Source: Bacteroidales bacterium (GTDB lineage: Bacteria > Bacteroidota > Bacteroidia > Bacteroidales > Bacteroidaceae). Taken from it: DNA of 20,074 nucleotides. Made by a program: the position numbers and the translations under genes. The number at the start of each line of letters is the position of its first letter. The first letter of the stretch is position 1. This document shows positions 1 through 8,243 of the stretch, in pieces. The notes beneath the pieces are model-generated. The model made no database searches and was not told where the DNA came from. It saw only the letters and a program-made list of their open reading frames with translations. Where the stretch lies: positions 1 through 20,074 of the forward strand of contig SFID01000031.1 in the NCBI GenBank assembly GCA_004555425.1. Reading direction: 5' to 3'.

Positions 1-256
1 GTACCGCACCTTGCTAGCAAGGTGTGAGTACGGAGTTTGTTCTCATTGAAAAGGTGAGGGTGTGTAAAGTATAGGATAAACACAGATCTCTTTCTAAGCA
101 CACAACCAATGAGTACGAACTCCCTACTCACACCTTGCAAGCAAGGTGCGGTACTTTCACGTTACTCCGATTCTCTCGGTACTTTCACGTTACTCCATTT
201 CTTTTTTCAATGAGAATAAACTCCGTACTCACACCTTGCCAAGCAAGGTGCGGTAC
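1..256. repeat. Three copies of a ~50-bp palindromic element, one inverted
   Basis: Copies lie at 1-52 (inverted), 108-154 and 204-256. Each has a palindromic end (GTACCGCACCTTGC paired with GCAAGGTGCGGTAC, with slight variation) joined to a unique arm reading roughly TTTCAATGAGAAYAAACTCC. Copies 1 and 3 face each other and could form a long hairpin across 256 bases. A 19-bp direct repeat (GGTACTTTCACGTTACTCC) also occurs at 150-168 and 178-196. Related copies or pieces recur at 6629-6648, 11611-11666 and 11817-11855, so this is a dispersed, REP-like family. No gene for moving it is visible here. Confidence 0.8.
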
Positions 257-417
257 ATTTCTCACCAATGAAACGGGCTTAAAGCAAGGTTTTTTTAGAT
301 TTTTGTTTTATCAGTGGCCACAGGATTTTTGTGACAACTCCTCACTACTTTGACCTGAGTAGTTACCATTTTTGTGTGTTCTGACAGGACGAAGAACAGG
401 TAAAATGGGCAAGCCGC

Positions 418-582
418 TTCATCCGCTTAATCCGCGTTCATCATTCAAATCCGCTAAATCCGTATTCATCTTTCAAATCCGCTTAATCCGCTTAATCTGT
501 ATTCATCTTTCAAATCCGCTTAATCCGCTTAATCCGCGTTCATCTTTCAAATCCGCTTAATCCGCTTAATCCGTGTTCAAAA
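418..582. repeat. 37-bp tandem repeat array
   Basis: Three full 37-bp units sit at 465-501, 502-538 and 539-575, preceded by a 28-bp shortened unit (437-464) and a partial unit (418-436). The unit starts TTCATCTTTCAAATCCGC and continues with copies of TTAATCCGC, so each unit also has an internal 9-bp repeat. Units follow each other without unique spacers, which rules out CRISPR. Variation is limited to a few bases near the unit ends and the loss of one 9-bp subunit in the first copy, as expected from slippage. Confidence 0.85.
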
Positions 583-676
583 ACAAGGCATCCGTGGTAA
601 GGACCTAAGCAAGTCCATAGCGGCCACAACGAAGCGCGCCAGCCCAAAATCCATTTTTCTCGGGGAGATAGCCAGC

Positions 677-730
677 GACCCGCGCCCGCGGGTCACGCGA
701 CCTGCGCCCGCGGGTCACACGACCTGTACC
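677..730. repeat. 22-bp GC-rich tandem repeat, two copies
   Basis: Units 677-698 and 699-720 are 22 bp long and differ at two positions; a partial third starts at 721. Each carries the self-complementary core CGCCCGCGGG. The stretch is far richer in G+C than the methyltransferase gene downstream. Confidence 0.7.
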
Positions 731-782
731 GAGAAAAAACGCGAACAAGCCGCAGTGAAACGCGAAAGTCTCTCAAAAAACA

Positions 783-822
783 CAAAAGCCGCCTCGAAAA
801 ATGCAAAAGCCGCCTCGAAAAA
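783..822. repeat. 21-bp direct repeat
   Basis: A 19-bp core (CAAAAGCCGCCTCGAAAAA) occurs at 783-801 and 804-822, a 21-bp period. A weaker relative (AACAAGCCGC) lies near 746. No function is visible. Confidence 0.65.
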
Positions 823-1025
823 AGCTTGCGATGTAGGCACGGCAATCGCACCGTAGTTTCTTTTTCTATTTCATTCCGTCGCGTAGCCACCGCTCTGCTC
901 CTCAATGAAAAACAAAAAACGTGCGGCACGAAATTCGAAATTTCATCGCAAACTAATCGCCAACTAATTTACCGAACTGACCGAAAATATTTTCGTAAGG
1001 TCCTCATAATCTCAAGTGTTTGATG

Positions 1026-1033
1026 TATATTTG
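1026..1033 (+). promoter_or_regulatory. Possible -7 box for the restriction-modification operon
   Basis: TATATTTG matches the Bacteroidetes -7 consensus TAnnTTTG and lies 46 bases before the methyltransferase ATG. No TTTG is found at the expected -33 distance, so this is a half-supported promoter. A weak promoter would be reasonable for a methyltransferase made together with a nuclease. Confidence 0.4.
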
Positions 1034-1079
1034 CTGAGAAAATTCAAGTAATCTAGTATATAAATCAAATATTGGTACA

Positions 1080-2108
1080 ATGAATAAATATAAAGGGATT
1101 GATTTGTTTTGCGGTATTGGTGGCTTTAGAATTGCCATGAATCACAATAACGTAGAATGTGTTTTCTCATCTGATAATGATAAATTTGCCCAACAAACAT
1201 ATAAGGCAAATTTCAATGAAATACCAACTGGCGATATAAAAAAAGTTGAAGCGAAAGATATCCCTGAATTTGACATTTTAACAGCAGGATTTCCTTGTCA
1301 GCCATTTAGTTATGCAGGCGAAAAACAAGGATTTAATGATGAAATAAGGGGAACTTTGTTTTTTGATGTTTGCAGAATCATTGAATACCATAAGCCGCCT
1401 ATGGTTTTCCTCGAGAATGTAAAAGGCATTAAATCACATGATGGAGGTAAAACGCTTAATATTATATTGGATGCTTTAAGAAAACAAGGATATTTCCCGC
1501 ATTGGAAAATCCTATCTTCTTTAGATTATGGATTGCCCCAAAAAAGAGAAAGGTGGTATTGTGTAGCATTCAAAAAGGATATTCAATTTGAATGGCCTGA
1601 GCCTATAGAAGGTAAACCTATACTTCGAGACATTGTTGATTTGAACGATAATAACCCTGCTTTGGCCCTTCCAAAATTTGAACTTGATAGAATAGACCAT
1701 CATTTTCGAAATGCAAAAAAGGGTGATCGGATTCAACACGATAATTCCAAGTACAAGCCAAACACCAAAAAAGGAAAATATGGAATCTATTCTTTTCAGA
1801 AGCCAGATGGATCTTTGAGATTTCATGTTGGAGATTCAGCAAAGACACAGATTCAGGAGGCTTTTTATTCATGTCTTGATACGTATGCATCAACAATTAT
1901 TGCAAATAGAACGCCCAAATTATGGGATATTCGAAGAAAGTTATCTGTACTTGAGTCTAAAAGGCTTCAAGGATTTCCTGATGACTTTATTTTTCCTGTC
2001 TCAGACGCTCAAGCCTATAAACAGTTGGGTAATTCAGTGAGTGTTCCTATTATCGAAAAGATAATGGAAAATATGATAAAGACTTACGAAAATGTGATTG
2101 AAGGATGA
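1080..2108 (+). CDS. DNA cytosine-5 methyltransferase of an LlaJI-like restriction-modification system
   Basis: Transfers a methyl group from S-adenosylmethionine to C5 of cytosine within a target DNA sequence, protecting host DNA from the partner nuclease. At 342 residues it has the usual order of C5-methyltransferase motifs: SAM-binding motif I at residues 8-15 (DLFCGIGG); motif IV with catalytic Cys73 in GFPCQPFS; motif VI at 112-114 (ENV); motif VIII QKRERW; a variable target-recognition region at about 190-285; then RLQGFPDDF from residue 295 and the closing GNSVSVP motif. It starts at the first ATG after a possible -7 box, and its stop overlaps the next gene's start (ATGA), pointing to translational coupling. 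The gene is AT-rich (a sampled 60-base line is 35% G+C), unlike most of the window. The target site cannot be read from sequence. An orphan methyltransferase is unlikely given the coupling. Confidence 0.95.
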   Translation: MNKYKGIDLFCGIGGFRIAMNHNNVECVFSSDNDKFAQQTYKANFNEIPTGDIKKVEAKDIPEFDILTAGFPCQPFSYAGEKQGFNDEIRGTLFFDVCRIIEYHKPPMVFLENVKGIKSHDGGKTLNIILDALRKQGYFPHWKILSSLDYGLPQKRERWYCVAFKKDIQFEWPEPIEGKPILRDIVDLNDNNPALALPKFELDRIDHHFRNAKKGDRIQHDNSKYKPNTKKGKYGIYSFQKPDGSLRFHVGDSAKTQIQEAFYSCLDTYASTIIANRTPKLWDIRRKLSVLESKRLQGFPDDFIFPVSDAQAYKQLGNSVSVPIIEKIMENMIKTYENVIEG

Positions 2109-4123
2109 AGTATCTTAGCGAAAAATCTGTTATTGCTTCTTATAAGGGTTTCCAACAGTGCATGACAAACAAGTCATGGGGTTATCTTGCTATTTTGAAA
2201 GGCTGCAAAAGTAGCATCCACGCAACAGTCCCCTACGAGATTAACCTCGATGAGGTTTCTAATTTCCTTGAGAATATCTTCAACTTGAGCAGTGTGAAGA
2301 AAGAATATGATAGTGGTCGATTCCTGTATGTTGTTTTTTCAACTAAATGGAACGAATATTTTAAGAGTCAAGGAAATTATACACCAAACATCTATGATAT
2401 TGCAGTTTGGGCATATAGAAGAGAGCCTTTTGCGGATAACATAACCAGACAAGACCTCCTAAAAAAGTTTTCAAGAGATTTCAACATTCCATCAAGTCTG
2501 TTTGGAAGTTGCTTCGATATATCACCAAGAGACATTGAGTTCGTGGATACTCTTTATCCAGAGTCGAGTCTTAAGACTGAACTAAATCACATAGGAGTTG
2601 ATGTTTCTAAGGATAATATAGACGCAAAGAAAAATAGTGTTGTTGCATCGCCAGGCGAGATAAGTAGAGGGCCTTTTATACAGACTCTTTATGCTGGTTT
2701 GGAAATTACGGATTATGTCATCATATTGCAATCGGATTTCAGATTACTGTATGGTGGCAGCACTAAGTTTTTTAGGCCAAAAGGTGTTTCTGAAAAATCA
2801 TCCAACCCCAGCTATCTCACCGCCATCCGCACCAAGCCCTTCCTTCTCCTAGCAGGCATCTCGGGCACGGGCAAGAGCCGCATTGTGCGGGAGTTCGCTT
2901 TCAAGTCATGCCCCAAGTATTTGCAAGACAAGGCGGGCACTACGCCGGGCAACTACTGCATGATTGAGGTGAAACCGAATTGGCACGACTCGACAGAACT
3001 GTTGGGATATTACAGCCGATTGGGGAAGGCGGGGTATCAGTTTACGAAGTTCGTTAAGTTCTTGGTGAAGGCTAAGATGTTCCCGAAGGTTCCCTTCTTT
3101 GTTTGTCTGGACGAAATGAACCTGGCGCCTGTGGAGCAGTACTTTGCGGAGGTGCTGAGCATATTGGAAACACGCAAGCACCCGAAGCATCCGAATGCGG
3201 ACAAGGCGGATATGACGCGCGTAAAGACCGAGCCCATCATCGACGCGCAGTATTTCCGCGAACTATCCGAAATGCCCCTCGCAAAGAATGCGGAAACAGG
3301 ACAGCCCTACAACAGACCTCTGACAGATAGGGACATCTACCTGAAACTCTTCGGACTGGATACGGAAAGCGCTATCGACGAAGAGGTGGGCAGCCGTACG
3401 GAACTGACAACGGAAGGGCTCACCCTGCCCGACAATGTCGTCATCATCGGTACGGTCAATATGGACGATACCACGCACCAGTTCTCCCGCAAAGTGATAG
3501 ACCGCGCCATGACCATCGAAATGAATGGCGGCAACCTGCGCAATATGTTCGACGGCAGCAAGAACCTGGAGTACCTGCCCGAAGAGGAACAAAAAGAATG
3601 GCAGCAGGCCTTTGCGCGCCGATATGTGACGGCCGATGAGGTGCTGGAGGCACATCCAGAGGAGGCAAACGAATTGGTGGAACAACTCCCCGAACGGCTG
3701 GAGGAAATCAATCGGGCACTGAAGGGCACGCCCTTCGAGGTGAGTTATCGCGTGCTGAACGAACTGACCATTATGGTGGGCGTGATGCTCGACGATGGCA
3801 AGACGCTGGAAGCAGCCATCGACCAATCCGTCAACAATATGCTGCTGATGAAAATCCTGCCACGCATAGAGGGCGACGCCGAGATGTTTGCCTTGTCGAG
3901 AGAATACAAGAACAAGGTGGGCGTCGATTTCGACAACCGCCTGGAATGGCTGAAAGATTTGGCGCCAGACCTCAACGAGTCCTCCCCCGAAGCGGCAGCC
4001 GACAACGGCGGCGCAGCAGGACCGGCGGACAAGGACCAAGAGCATCAGCAGACAGCCAAAGAGAAAATAGAAGAAATGATAGACCGACTGAACAACCAAG
4101 AGTTCACTCGTTTCTGGCCCTAA
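2105..4123 (+). CDS. McrB-like AAA+ NTPase, restriction subunit R1 (LlaJI.R1/BsuMI type)
   Basis: Probably the DNA-recognition and motor subunit that assembles with the following nuclease. Residues 1 to about 235 form an N-terminal domain that I do not recognise by motif; in LlaJI.R1 and McrB this position holds the DNA-binding domain. The AAA+ domain follows: Walker A GISGTGKS at 251-258, Walker B FVCLDEMN at about 332-339, and a GTVNMDD segment near 450 matching the McrB MNxxD region linked to GTP use. The C-terminal end has a low-complexity Ala/Gly/Asp linker and a short charged helix. It overlaps the methyltransferase by 4 bp and ends 16 bp before the nuclease gene. Base composition changes sharply near nt 2805, just ahead of Walker A: sampled lines before it are about 27-43% G+C and after it 57-58%. 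This suggests a hybrid gene. Pairing with a methyltransferase argues for site-specific restriction of unmethylated DNA rather than methyl-dependent cutting; that is inference. Confidence 0.88.
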   Translation: MKYLSEKSVIASYKGFQQCMTNKSWGYLAILKGCKSSIHATVPYEINLDEVSNFLENIFNLSSVKKEYDSGRFLYVVFSTKWNEYFKSQGNYTPNIYDIAVWAYRREPFADNITRQDLLKKFSRDFNIPSSLFGSCFDISPRDIEFVDTLYPESSLKTELNHIGVDVSKDNIDAKKNSVVASPGEISRGPFIQTLYAGLEITDYVIILQSDFRLLYGGSTKFFRPKGVSEKSSNPSYLTAIRTKPFLLLAGISGTGKSRIVREFAFKSCPKYLQDKAGTTPGNYCMIEVKPNWHDSTELLGYYSRLGKAGYQFTKFVKFLVKAKMFPKVPFFVCLDEMNLAPVEQYFAEVLSILETRKHPKHPNADKADMTRVKTEPIIDAQYFRELSEMPLAKNAETGQPYNRPLTDRDIYLKLFGLDTESAIDEEVGSRTELTTEGLTLPDNVVIIGTVNMDDTTHQFSRKVIDRAMTIEMNGGNLRNMFDGSKNLEYLPEEEQKEWQQAFARRYVTADEVLEAHPEEANELVEQLPERLEEINRALKGTPFEVSYRVLNELTIMVGVMLDDGKTLEAAIDQSVNNMLLMKILPRIEGDAEMFALSREYKNKVGVDFDNRLEWLKDLAPDLNESSPEAAADNGGAAGPADKDQEHQQTAKEKIEEMIDRLNNQEFTRFWP

Positions 4124-4139
4124 ACGATAGAAAAGACCT

Positions 4140-6575
4140 ATGCCGACAGCGGTTTTGAGATTCAAGCATCCCGACTATGAGGTGATGGTCCGCACGCAGG
4201 ACATCACTTATTCGTGGGAACGCTTCAAGGGACGCATCAATTATTCGAGGAGTGAAAATCCCATGATTGATGCGCCAGAGGCCTATTGCCGCTATACCTC
4301 GAAAGATGAATGCGAACTGTGTCTGTACAGCCCGATAACGGGCAGGCAGACCGACGAGGAGGCGGAAACCAGGCTCGGCGCAGGCAAGGTGTGGGACAAG
4401 TTGTGGCCCGTCGTCTTTGAAACCTGCAAATATCAGGTCCGCCTGCTCTTCCATGGGCTAGACAAAGACTCCGTGCCAGAAGTTCGGCATGTGCGCAAGG
4501 ACATTGAGGAGAGTTTCTTCCTGGACGAAGCATTGGACGGAAGGGAAGACAAGTCGCTCACGGGAGAACTGGACTTCTTGAACGAGCCCGGCGTGTTCAA
4601 ACTGGACTTCTCCTATCAGAAGAACGGAGTGCGCAGGGAGAGCTACGTGACGTTTGACGTGGTGTCGCCCAAACTCGACACAAAAACCGATTACAAGTCG
4701 CTGTTGCGCGAGGTGAACAAGGAGTACGAAAATGTCATCTACCGCTATCTGAGCATCACCCTCCAGCAATTCAGCCGAGGACGCATCAATACCGACGCCA
4801 CGTGGATGGCTGCCTTCCAAGGCGTGGTGGAAGACTACGTGAAGAACGTCAAACGCGTGATACAGAACCCCCATTCGCAGATTGTGAACTACCGCACCTC
4901 CAGAAAGGCAGAACAAATCAAGTGCTGGACGCCTGCGATGGAGGAACGCTATGGCGAAGTGGAGAAAGAGAACAGACAGGAAACACATTACTTTGGCTAT
5001 CACGAGGTGCGCTCGACCCACGACACGATGGAGAACCGCTTCGTGAAATATACGTTGCAACGAATCGGACGACGGCTTTCGGCGGTGATTGCCACGGTGC
5101 TCAGTTCGCAGCAGGCCGAACTCTCCGCACGCCATCGGCAAATGTGGACAGACTATCAGCACACGCTGCGAAAACTGCAGAAACACCCTTTCTTCAAAAC
5201 CGTGGGCCGATTCGAGGGCATGAAACAAGAAAGCCTCGTGCTGCAAAGCCGACAGGGCTATCAGCAGATATATAAGGACTGGCTGAAACTGAAACGAGGC
5301 ATTGACCTGTATAACGGCGCGGCCAACATTGGCACGCTGCAAATATGGGAAATCTACGAACTGTGGTGCTTCATCAAAATGAAAAAACTGGTGGCAGACG
5401 CCATGGGCATTGACCCTCAGAAGCCAGCACACGAACAACTGGTCACAGAGCCTAAGGGAACACTGCTCAACCCCTTCACCAATTCTTCCTTGGAACATAT
5501 CGTAGCCTATCGCTATCCCCAAGCCGAGGAGCAGGATACGGAGGAGCGCAAACGACAGTTGGCGGCGCACGAAGGAGATGTGGTGACGCTGCACTACCAG
5601 CACACGTTTAACCGCACAAGCGGCAAGGACGAATATGGCATGGGCATCCATACGGCCACGACGGAGCAACGCCCCGACATTGTGCTGAATATCCGAAAGG
5701 CTTCGGGCGAAATTGTCCTGACGTATCTGTATGATGCCAAGTATCGCGTCATCAACGACAAGCGGCTTGACAAGGATTTTGAGGAGCAGGACATTGCCGA
5801 AATGGCGGATATGCCAGGCGGCGATTATCCGCCCACGGATGCTATCAACCAAATGCACCGCTACCGCGACGCCATCTATTATAGCAAGGAGCACGAACCC
5901 TATCGCGCCAAAGAAATCATCGGTGGCTACATTCTCTTTCCCGGCCGCGGCAGCGATGCTTACATCAAGAATCGTTTCTACAGCGCGAGCGTGGACAGTG
6001 TGAATATCGGCGCCTTCCCGCTGCTGCCCAATAGCGACTCCCTGCTGAGAGCGCATCTGGATGACATCCTGATGAAATATACGGCCACGGATAAGCATGT
6101 GGCCAAAGCCAAACCGCAACGCACCTTGGCCTACGTCACCGAAGAAGAAAAGGCCGGAATGATGGTAGACGACTTGGTGATGGTGGCCGTTGCCAGCAGC
6201 GAAGAGAAACGGCAATGGACATTCGAAAACCTCTGGTACAACGTGCCCCTGGACAAGATTGCCGATTCGCCATGGAACCAGGCGAAGTATCTCCTCTTGT
6301 ATGTCAAGGGGGAAACCTCCGCGGGACATCTCTGCAAGATTGTCCGCTCCAGACATGATGTATGGACCAAGGAAAAGTTGGTACAAGAGGGTTATCCCGG
6401 CACGCCCAGCCATGCGGCCTATTTCATGATTCGAATCAGAAAACTAGGCGATAAGGATAGCGAATACAAAGACAAGCGATTCAACGTCAAAAATATTCCC
6501 AATAAGTATTGGGGAAACGAGCGCCGGCCCTTCATGCTGGTCAGGCTTTTGGAGTTAGAAATCTTAGTCAATTAG
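4140..6575 (+). CDS. McrC/LlaJI.R2-like nuclease subunit (DUF2357 with PD-(D/E)XK domain)
   Basis: Probably the DNA-cutting subunit driven by the McrB-like motor. It is an 811-residue protein: a long N-terminal part of DUF2357 character (ERFKGRINY near the start), a central helical region, and a C-terminal nuclease core. The core shows RPDIVL with Asp513, then DAKYR with Asp532 and Lys534, the spacing of a PD-(D/E)XK active site, followed by QMHRYRDA at 571-578, which matches the conserved Q-x-x-x-Y motif of McrC-type nucleases. E. coli McrC is much shorter, so the N-terminal half is an addition typical of the DUF2357 branch. The ATG at 4140 is the first in frame after the motor gene's stop. 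The gene is GC-rich throughout, like the second part of the motor gene. Its last codons lie inside a 24-bp direct repeat (6560-6607), so its very C-terminus may be repeat-derived. Confidence 0.85.
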   Translation: MPTAVLRFKHPDYEVMVRTQDITYSWERFKGRINYSRSENPMIDAPEAYCRYTSKDECELCLYSPITGRQTDEEAETRLGAGKVWDKLWPVVFETCKYQVRLLFHGLDKDSVPEVRHVRKDIEESFFLDEALDGREDKSLTGELDFLNEPGVFKLDFSYQKNGVRRESYVTFDVVSPKLDTKTDYKSLLREVNKEYENVIYRYLSITLQQFSRGRINTDATWMAAFQGVVEDYVKNVKRVIQNPHSQIVNYRTSRKAEQIKCWTPAMEERYGEVEKENRQETHYFGYHEVRSTHDTMENRFVKYTLQRIGRRLSAVIATVLSSQQAELSARHRQMWTDYQHTLRKLQKHPFFKTVGRFEGMKQESLVLQSRQGYQQIYKDWLKLKRGIDLYNGAANIGTLQIWEIYELWCFIKMKKLVADAMGIDPQKPAHEQLVTEPKGTLLNPFTNSSLEHIVAYRYPQAEEQDTEERKRQLAAHEGDVVTLHYQHTFNRTSGKDEYGMGIHTATTEQRPDIVLNIRKASGEIVLTYLYDAKYRVINDKRLDKDFEEQDIAEMADMPGGDYPPTDAINQMHRYRDAIYYSKEHEPYRAKEIIGGYILFPGRGSDAYIKNRFYSASVDSVNIGAFPLLPNSDSLLRAHLDDILMKYTATDKHVAKAKPQRTLAYVTEEEKAGMMVDDLVMVAVASSEEKRQWTFENLWYNVPLDKIADSPWNQAKYLLLYVKGETSAGHLCKIVRSRHDVWTKEKLVQEGYPGTPSHAAYFMIRIRKLGDKDSEYKDKRFNVKNIPNKYWGNERRPFMLVRLLELEILVN

Positions 6576-6626
6576 GAATTAGGAATCTTAGTCAATTAGG
6601 AATTAGGAATTAGGAATTAGGAATTG
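6560..6626. repeat. 24-bp direct repeat running into a 7-bp AATTAGG array
   Basis: A 24-bp sequence (AATCTTAGTC followed by two AATTAGG) occurs at 6560-6583 and 6584-6607, followed by two more AATTAGG and a partial copy. The first copy covers the stop codon and last residues of the nuclease gene. Strings of AATTAGG are common between genes in Bacteroidales as I recall; no function is known to me. Confidence 0.8.
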
Positions 6627-6628
6627 CC

Positions 6629-6648
6629 TTTCAATGAGGATGAACTCC
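6629..6648. repeat. Fragment of the palindromic element's unique arm
   Basis: CTTTCAATGAGGATGAACTC closely matches the arm found next to the palindromes at 1-52 and 204-256 (TTTCAATGAGAAYAAACTC). The palindromic half is missing; the 11-bp array begins almost directly after it. It contains two ATG triplets that should not be taken as gene starts. Confidence 0.55.
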
Positions 6649-6653
6649 AAAAA

Positions 6654-6748
6654 TCCTCTCCAAATCCTCTCCAAATCCTCTCCAAGTCCTCTCCAAGTCC
6701 TCTCCAAGTCCTCTCCAAGTCCTCTCCAATCCTCTCCAAGTCCTCTTT
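6654..6748. repeat. 11-bp tandem repeat array, eight units
   Basis: Eight units of TCCTCTCCAAR run from 6654 to 6740: seven of 11 bp and one of 10 bp (6720-6729), then a partial unit. It lies directly ahead of the cardiolipin synthase start. The unit length is not a multiple of three, so copy-number change would shift any reading frame passing through it; frames opened at 6624 or 6634 read across it. I take the array as non-coding because the protein's natural start is at 6768. Confidence 0.85.
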
Positions 6749-6767
6749 CAACCCTTCAGTTTGTCTT

Positions 6768-8201
6768 ATGTCTCCTCTGCTTGCTTGGATTCTCCTACTC
6801 TTGTACGCCCTCCTTATCACGATGACGGCAACGGTCGTGATATTGGAGAACCGGACGCCGGCTAAGACGGTGGCCTGGATTATTGTGCTGGTGGGAATGC
6901 CCGTGGTGGGGCTCGTCCTTTTCTATTTCTTCGGACAGAACATTCGGAAGGAGCGATACATTGAACGACATAGTTACGAACGACTGACGCACGAGATGCT
7001 CAAGGACTACGTGGAGGATGCCCACCTGACGGGCGGCAAATACCAGCGGCTGATGGAGTTCATCGAGCGCGACCACCGCACCATCTTGACCTCGGCCAAT
7101 GCCACGCAACTCGTGGAGACGGGACGCGAATGGATACAATCATTGTTGCGCGACTTCCAGCAGGCACAGCACCATATTCATCTGCAAACGTACATCATCG
7201 AGGACGATGCCGTGGGCCGTCTGGTGGCCGATGCCCTCGTGGACTGTGCGAAGCGGGGCGTTGAGGTGCGCCTGCTCTACGACGATGTGGGCTGCTGGAA
7301 TGTGGACGCTGCCTTTTTCTGCCGTATGCAGCAGGCTGGCGTTGAGGTGCAGCCCTTCCTGCCCGTGCGCTTCCCCAGCCTGACGCACCGCGCAAACTAT
7401 CGCAATCATCGCAAGGTGTGCATCATCGATGGGCGAGTGGGCTATGTGGGCGGCATGAACCTGGCCCTGCGATATATGCGCGAACAGGGAAAAGAGAGCG
7501 GTGCATGGCGCGACCTTCACCTGCGCATGGAGGGGGCAGCCGTGCATGGGCTGCAACGCATCTTTGCCACCGACTGGTACTTTATGCGCAAGGAACTGCT
7601 GGGCAACGATGCCTATTTCCCACTGGTGAAGCCGCTAAGGCCCATCGCACACCCTACGCTCATACAAATCGTATCGGCCAACCCCGTGGCGCGCTATTCC
7701 GACCTGATGTATAGCCTCACGTGGGTGATACAAAACGCCAAACGCTATCTCTACATACAGACGCCCTACTTCATGCCGCCCGAGGTGGTGCTTCAGGCGT
7801 TGCAGACGGCGGCCCTTTCGGGCGTTGACGTACGCGTGATGCTGCCCGCCAAACCCGATGCCCACCTGTTGCGCTGGGGCAATGCGAGTTACGTGGAAGA
7901 TGCACTGGCAGCGGGCATCAAGGTGTACGAATACCGCAGCGGTTTCCTCCACAGCAAGTGCGCGGTGGCCGATGACGACTGGTGTACGATAGGCAGCACG
8001 AACATGGACGCGCGGAGTTTCGACAACAATTTCGAGGCCAACGCCTTCATCTACGACAGCCTCATGGCCGAGCGCGTGCGCCAGCGATTTGTGGACGACA
8101 TGCAGGCGTGCCAGGAGATGGACCTTGTCACTTGGCGGAAGCGTCCGCTTTACAAGAAATTCTTGGAATCCATCACCCGAATTTTCTCCCCGATTCTTTA
8201 G
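6768..8201 (+). CDS. cls: Cardiolipin synthase (phospholipase D superfamily)
   Basis: Makes cardiolipin at the inner membrane by transfer between phosphatidylglycerol molecules (or a related lipid donor). At 477 residues it has the usual length. Two membrane segments at about 3-25 and 34-55 lead into two PLD catalytic motifs: HRKVCIID with His214, Lys216 and Asp221, and HSKCAVADD with His395, Lys397 and Asp402; GSTNMDARSF follows the second, as is typical. I chose the ATG at 6768 because the first membrane helix begins right there; an open frame reaches back to a TTG at 6624 but its 48 extra residues are only translated repeat. No promoter box is recognised upstream. The next gene begins 42 bases downstream. 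Confidence 0.92.
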   Translation: MSPLLAWILLLLYALLITMTATVVILENRTPAKTVAWIIVLVGMPVVGLVLFYFFGQNIRKERYIERHSYERLTHEMLKDYVEDAHLTGGKYQRLMEFIERDHRTILTSANATQLVETGREWIQSLLRDFQQAQHHIHLQTYIIEDDAVGRLVADALVDCAKRGVEVRLLYDDVGCWNVDAAFFCRMQQAGVEVQPFLPVRFPSLTHRANYRNHRKVCIIDGRVGYVGGMNLALRYMREQGKESGAWRDLHLRMEGAAVHGLQRIFATDWYFMRKELLGNDAYFPLVKPLRPIAHPTLIQIVSANPVARYSDLMYSLTWVIQNAKRYLYIQTPYFMPPEVVLQALQTAALSGVDVRVMLPAKPDAHLLRWGNASYVEDALAAGIKVYEYRSGFLHSKCAVADDDWCTIGSTNMDARSFDNNFEANAFIYDSLMAERVRQRFVDDMQACQEMDLVTWRKRPLYKKFLESITRIFSPIL

Positions 8202-8243
8202 CCGTTGCTCCTTATAGGTTGTTTGAATAGTATTTATATATAA

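Larger units (their letters stand above)
1..1079. other. Gene-free, repeat-dense upstream region
   Basis: I find no believable protein gene here. The short open frames are translations of repeats (for example a proline/asparagine/leucine-rich peptide across the 37-bp array). Four kinds of repeat, listed separately, fill much of it. Composition changes along it: 600-830 is GC-rich with G+C-rich inverted motifs, and from about 930 it becomes AT-rich like the methyltransferase gene that follows. 257-417 and 583-676 show nothing recognisable. Confidence 0.7.

Noticed and set aside
418..582. CRISPR-like repeat array
   Set aside because: The 37-bp units follow one another without unique spacers, contain internal 9-bp repeats, and no cas genes are in the window.
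693..929. Arg-rich 78-residue minus-strand frame
   Set aside because: Its sequence comes from the 22-bp and 21-bp repeats read in one frame; no promoter or family match is visible.
4458..6413. Long open frame (651 residues) on the minus strand opposite the nuclease gene
   Set aside because: It lies entirely over the plus-strand nuclease gene, whose motifs are clear; the peptide is His/Val/Leu-rich shadow sequence typical of GC-rich genes.
6624..6767. N-terminal extension of cardiolipin synthase
   Set aside because: It begins at TTG and is only translated 11-bp repeat; the first membrane helix starts at the ATG at 6768.
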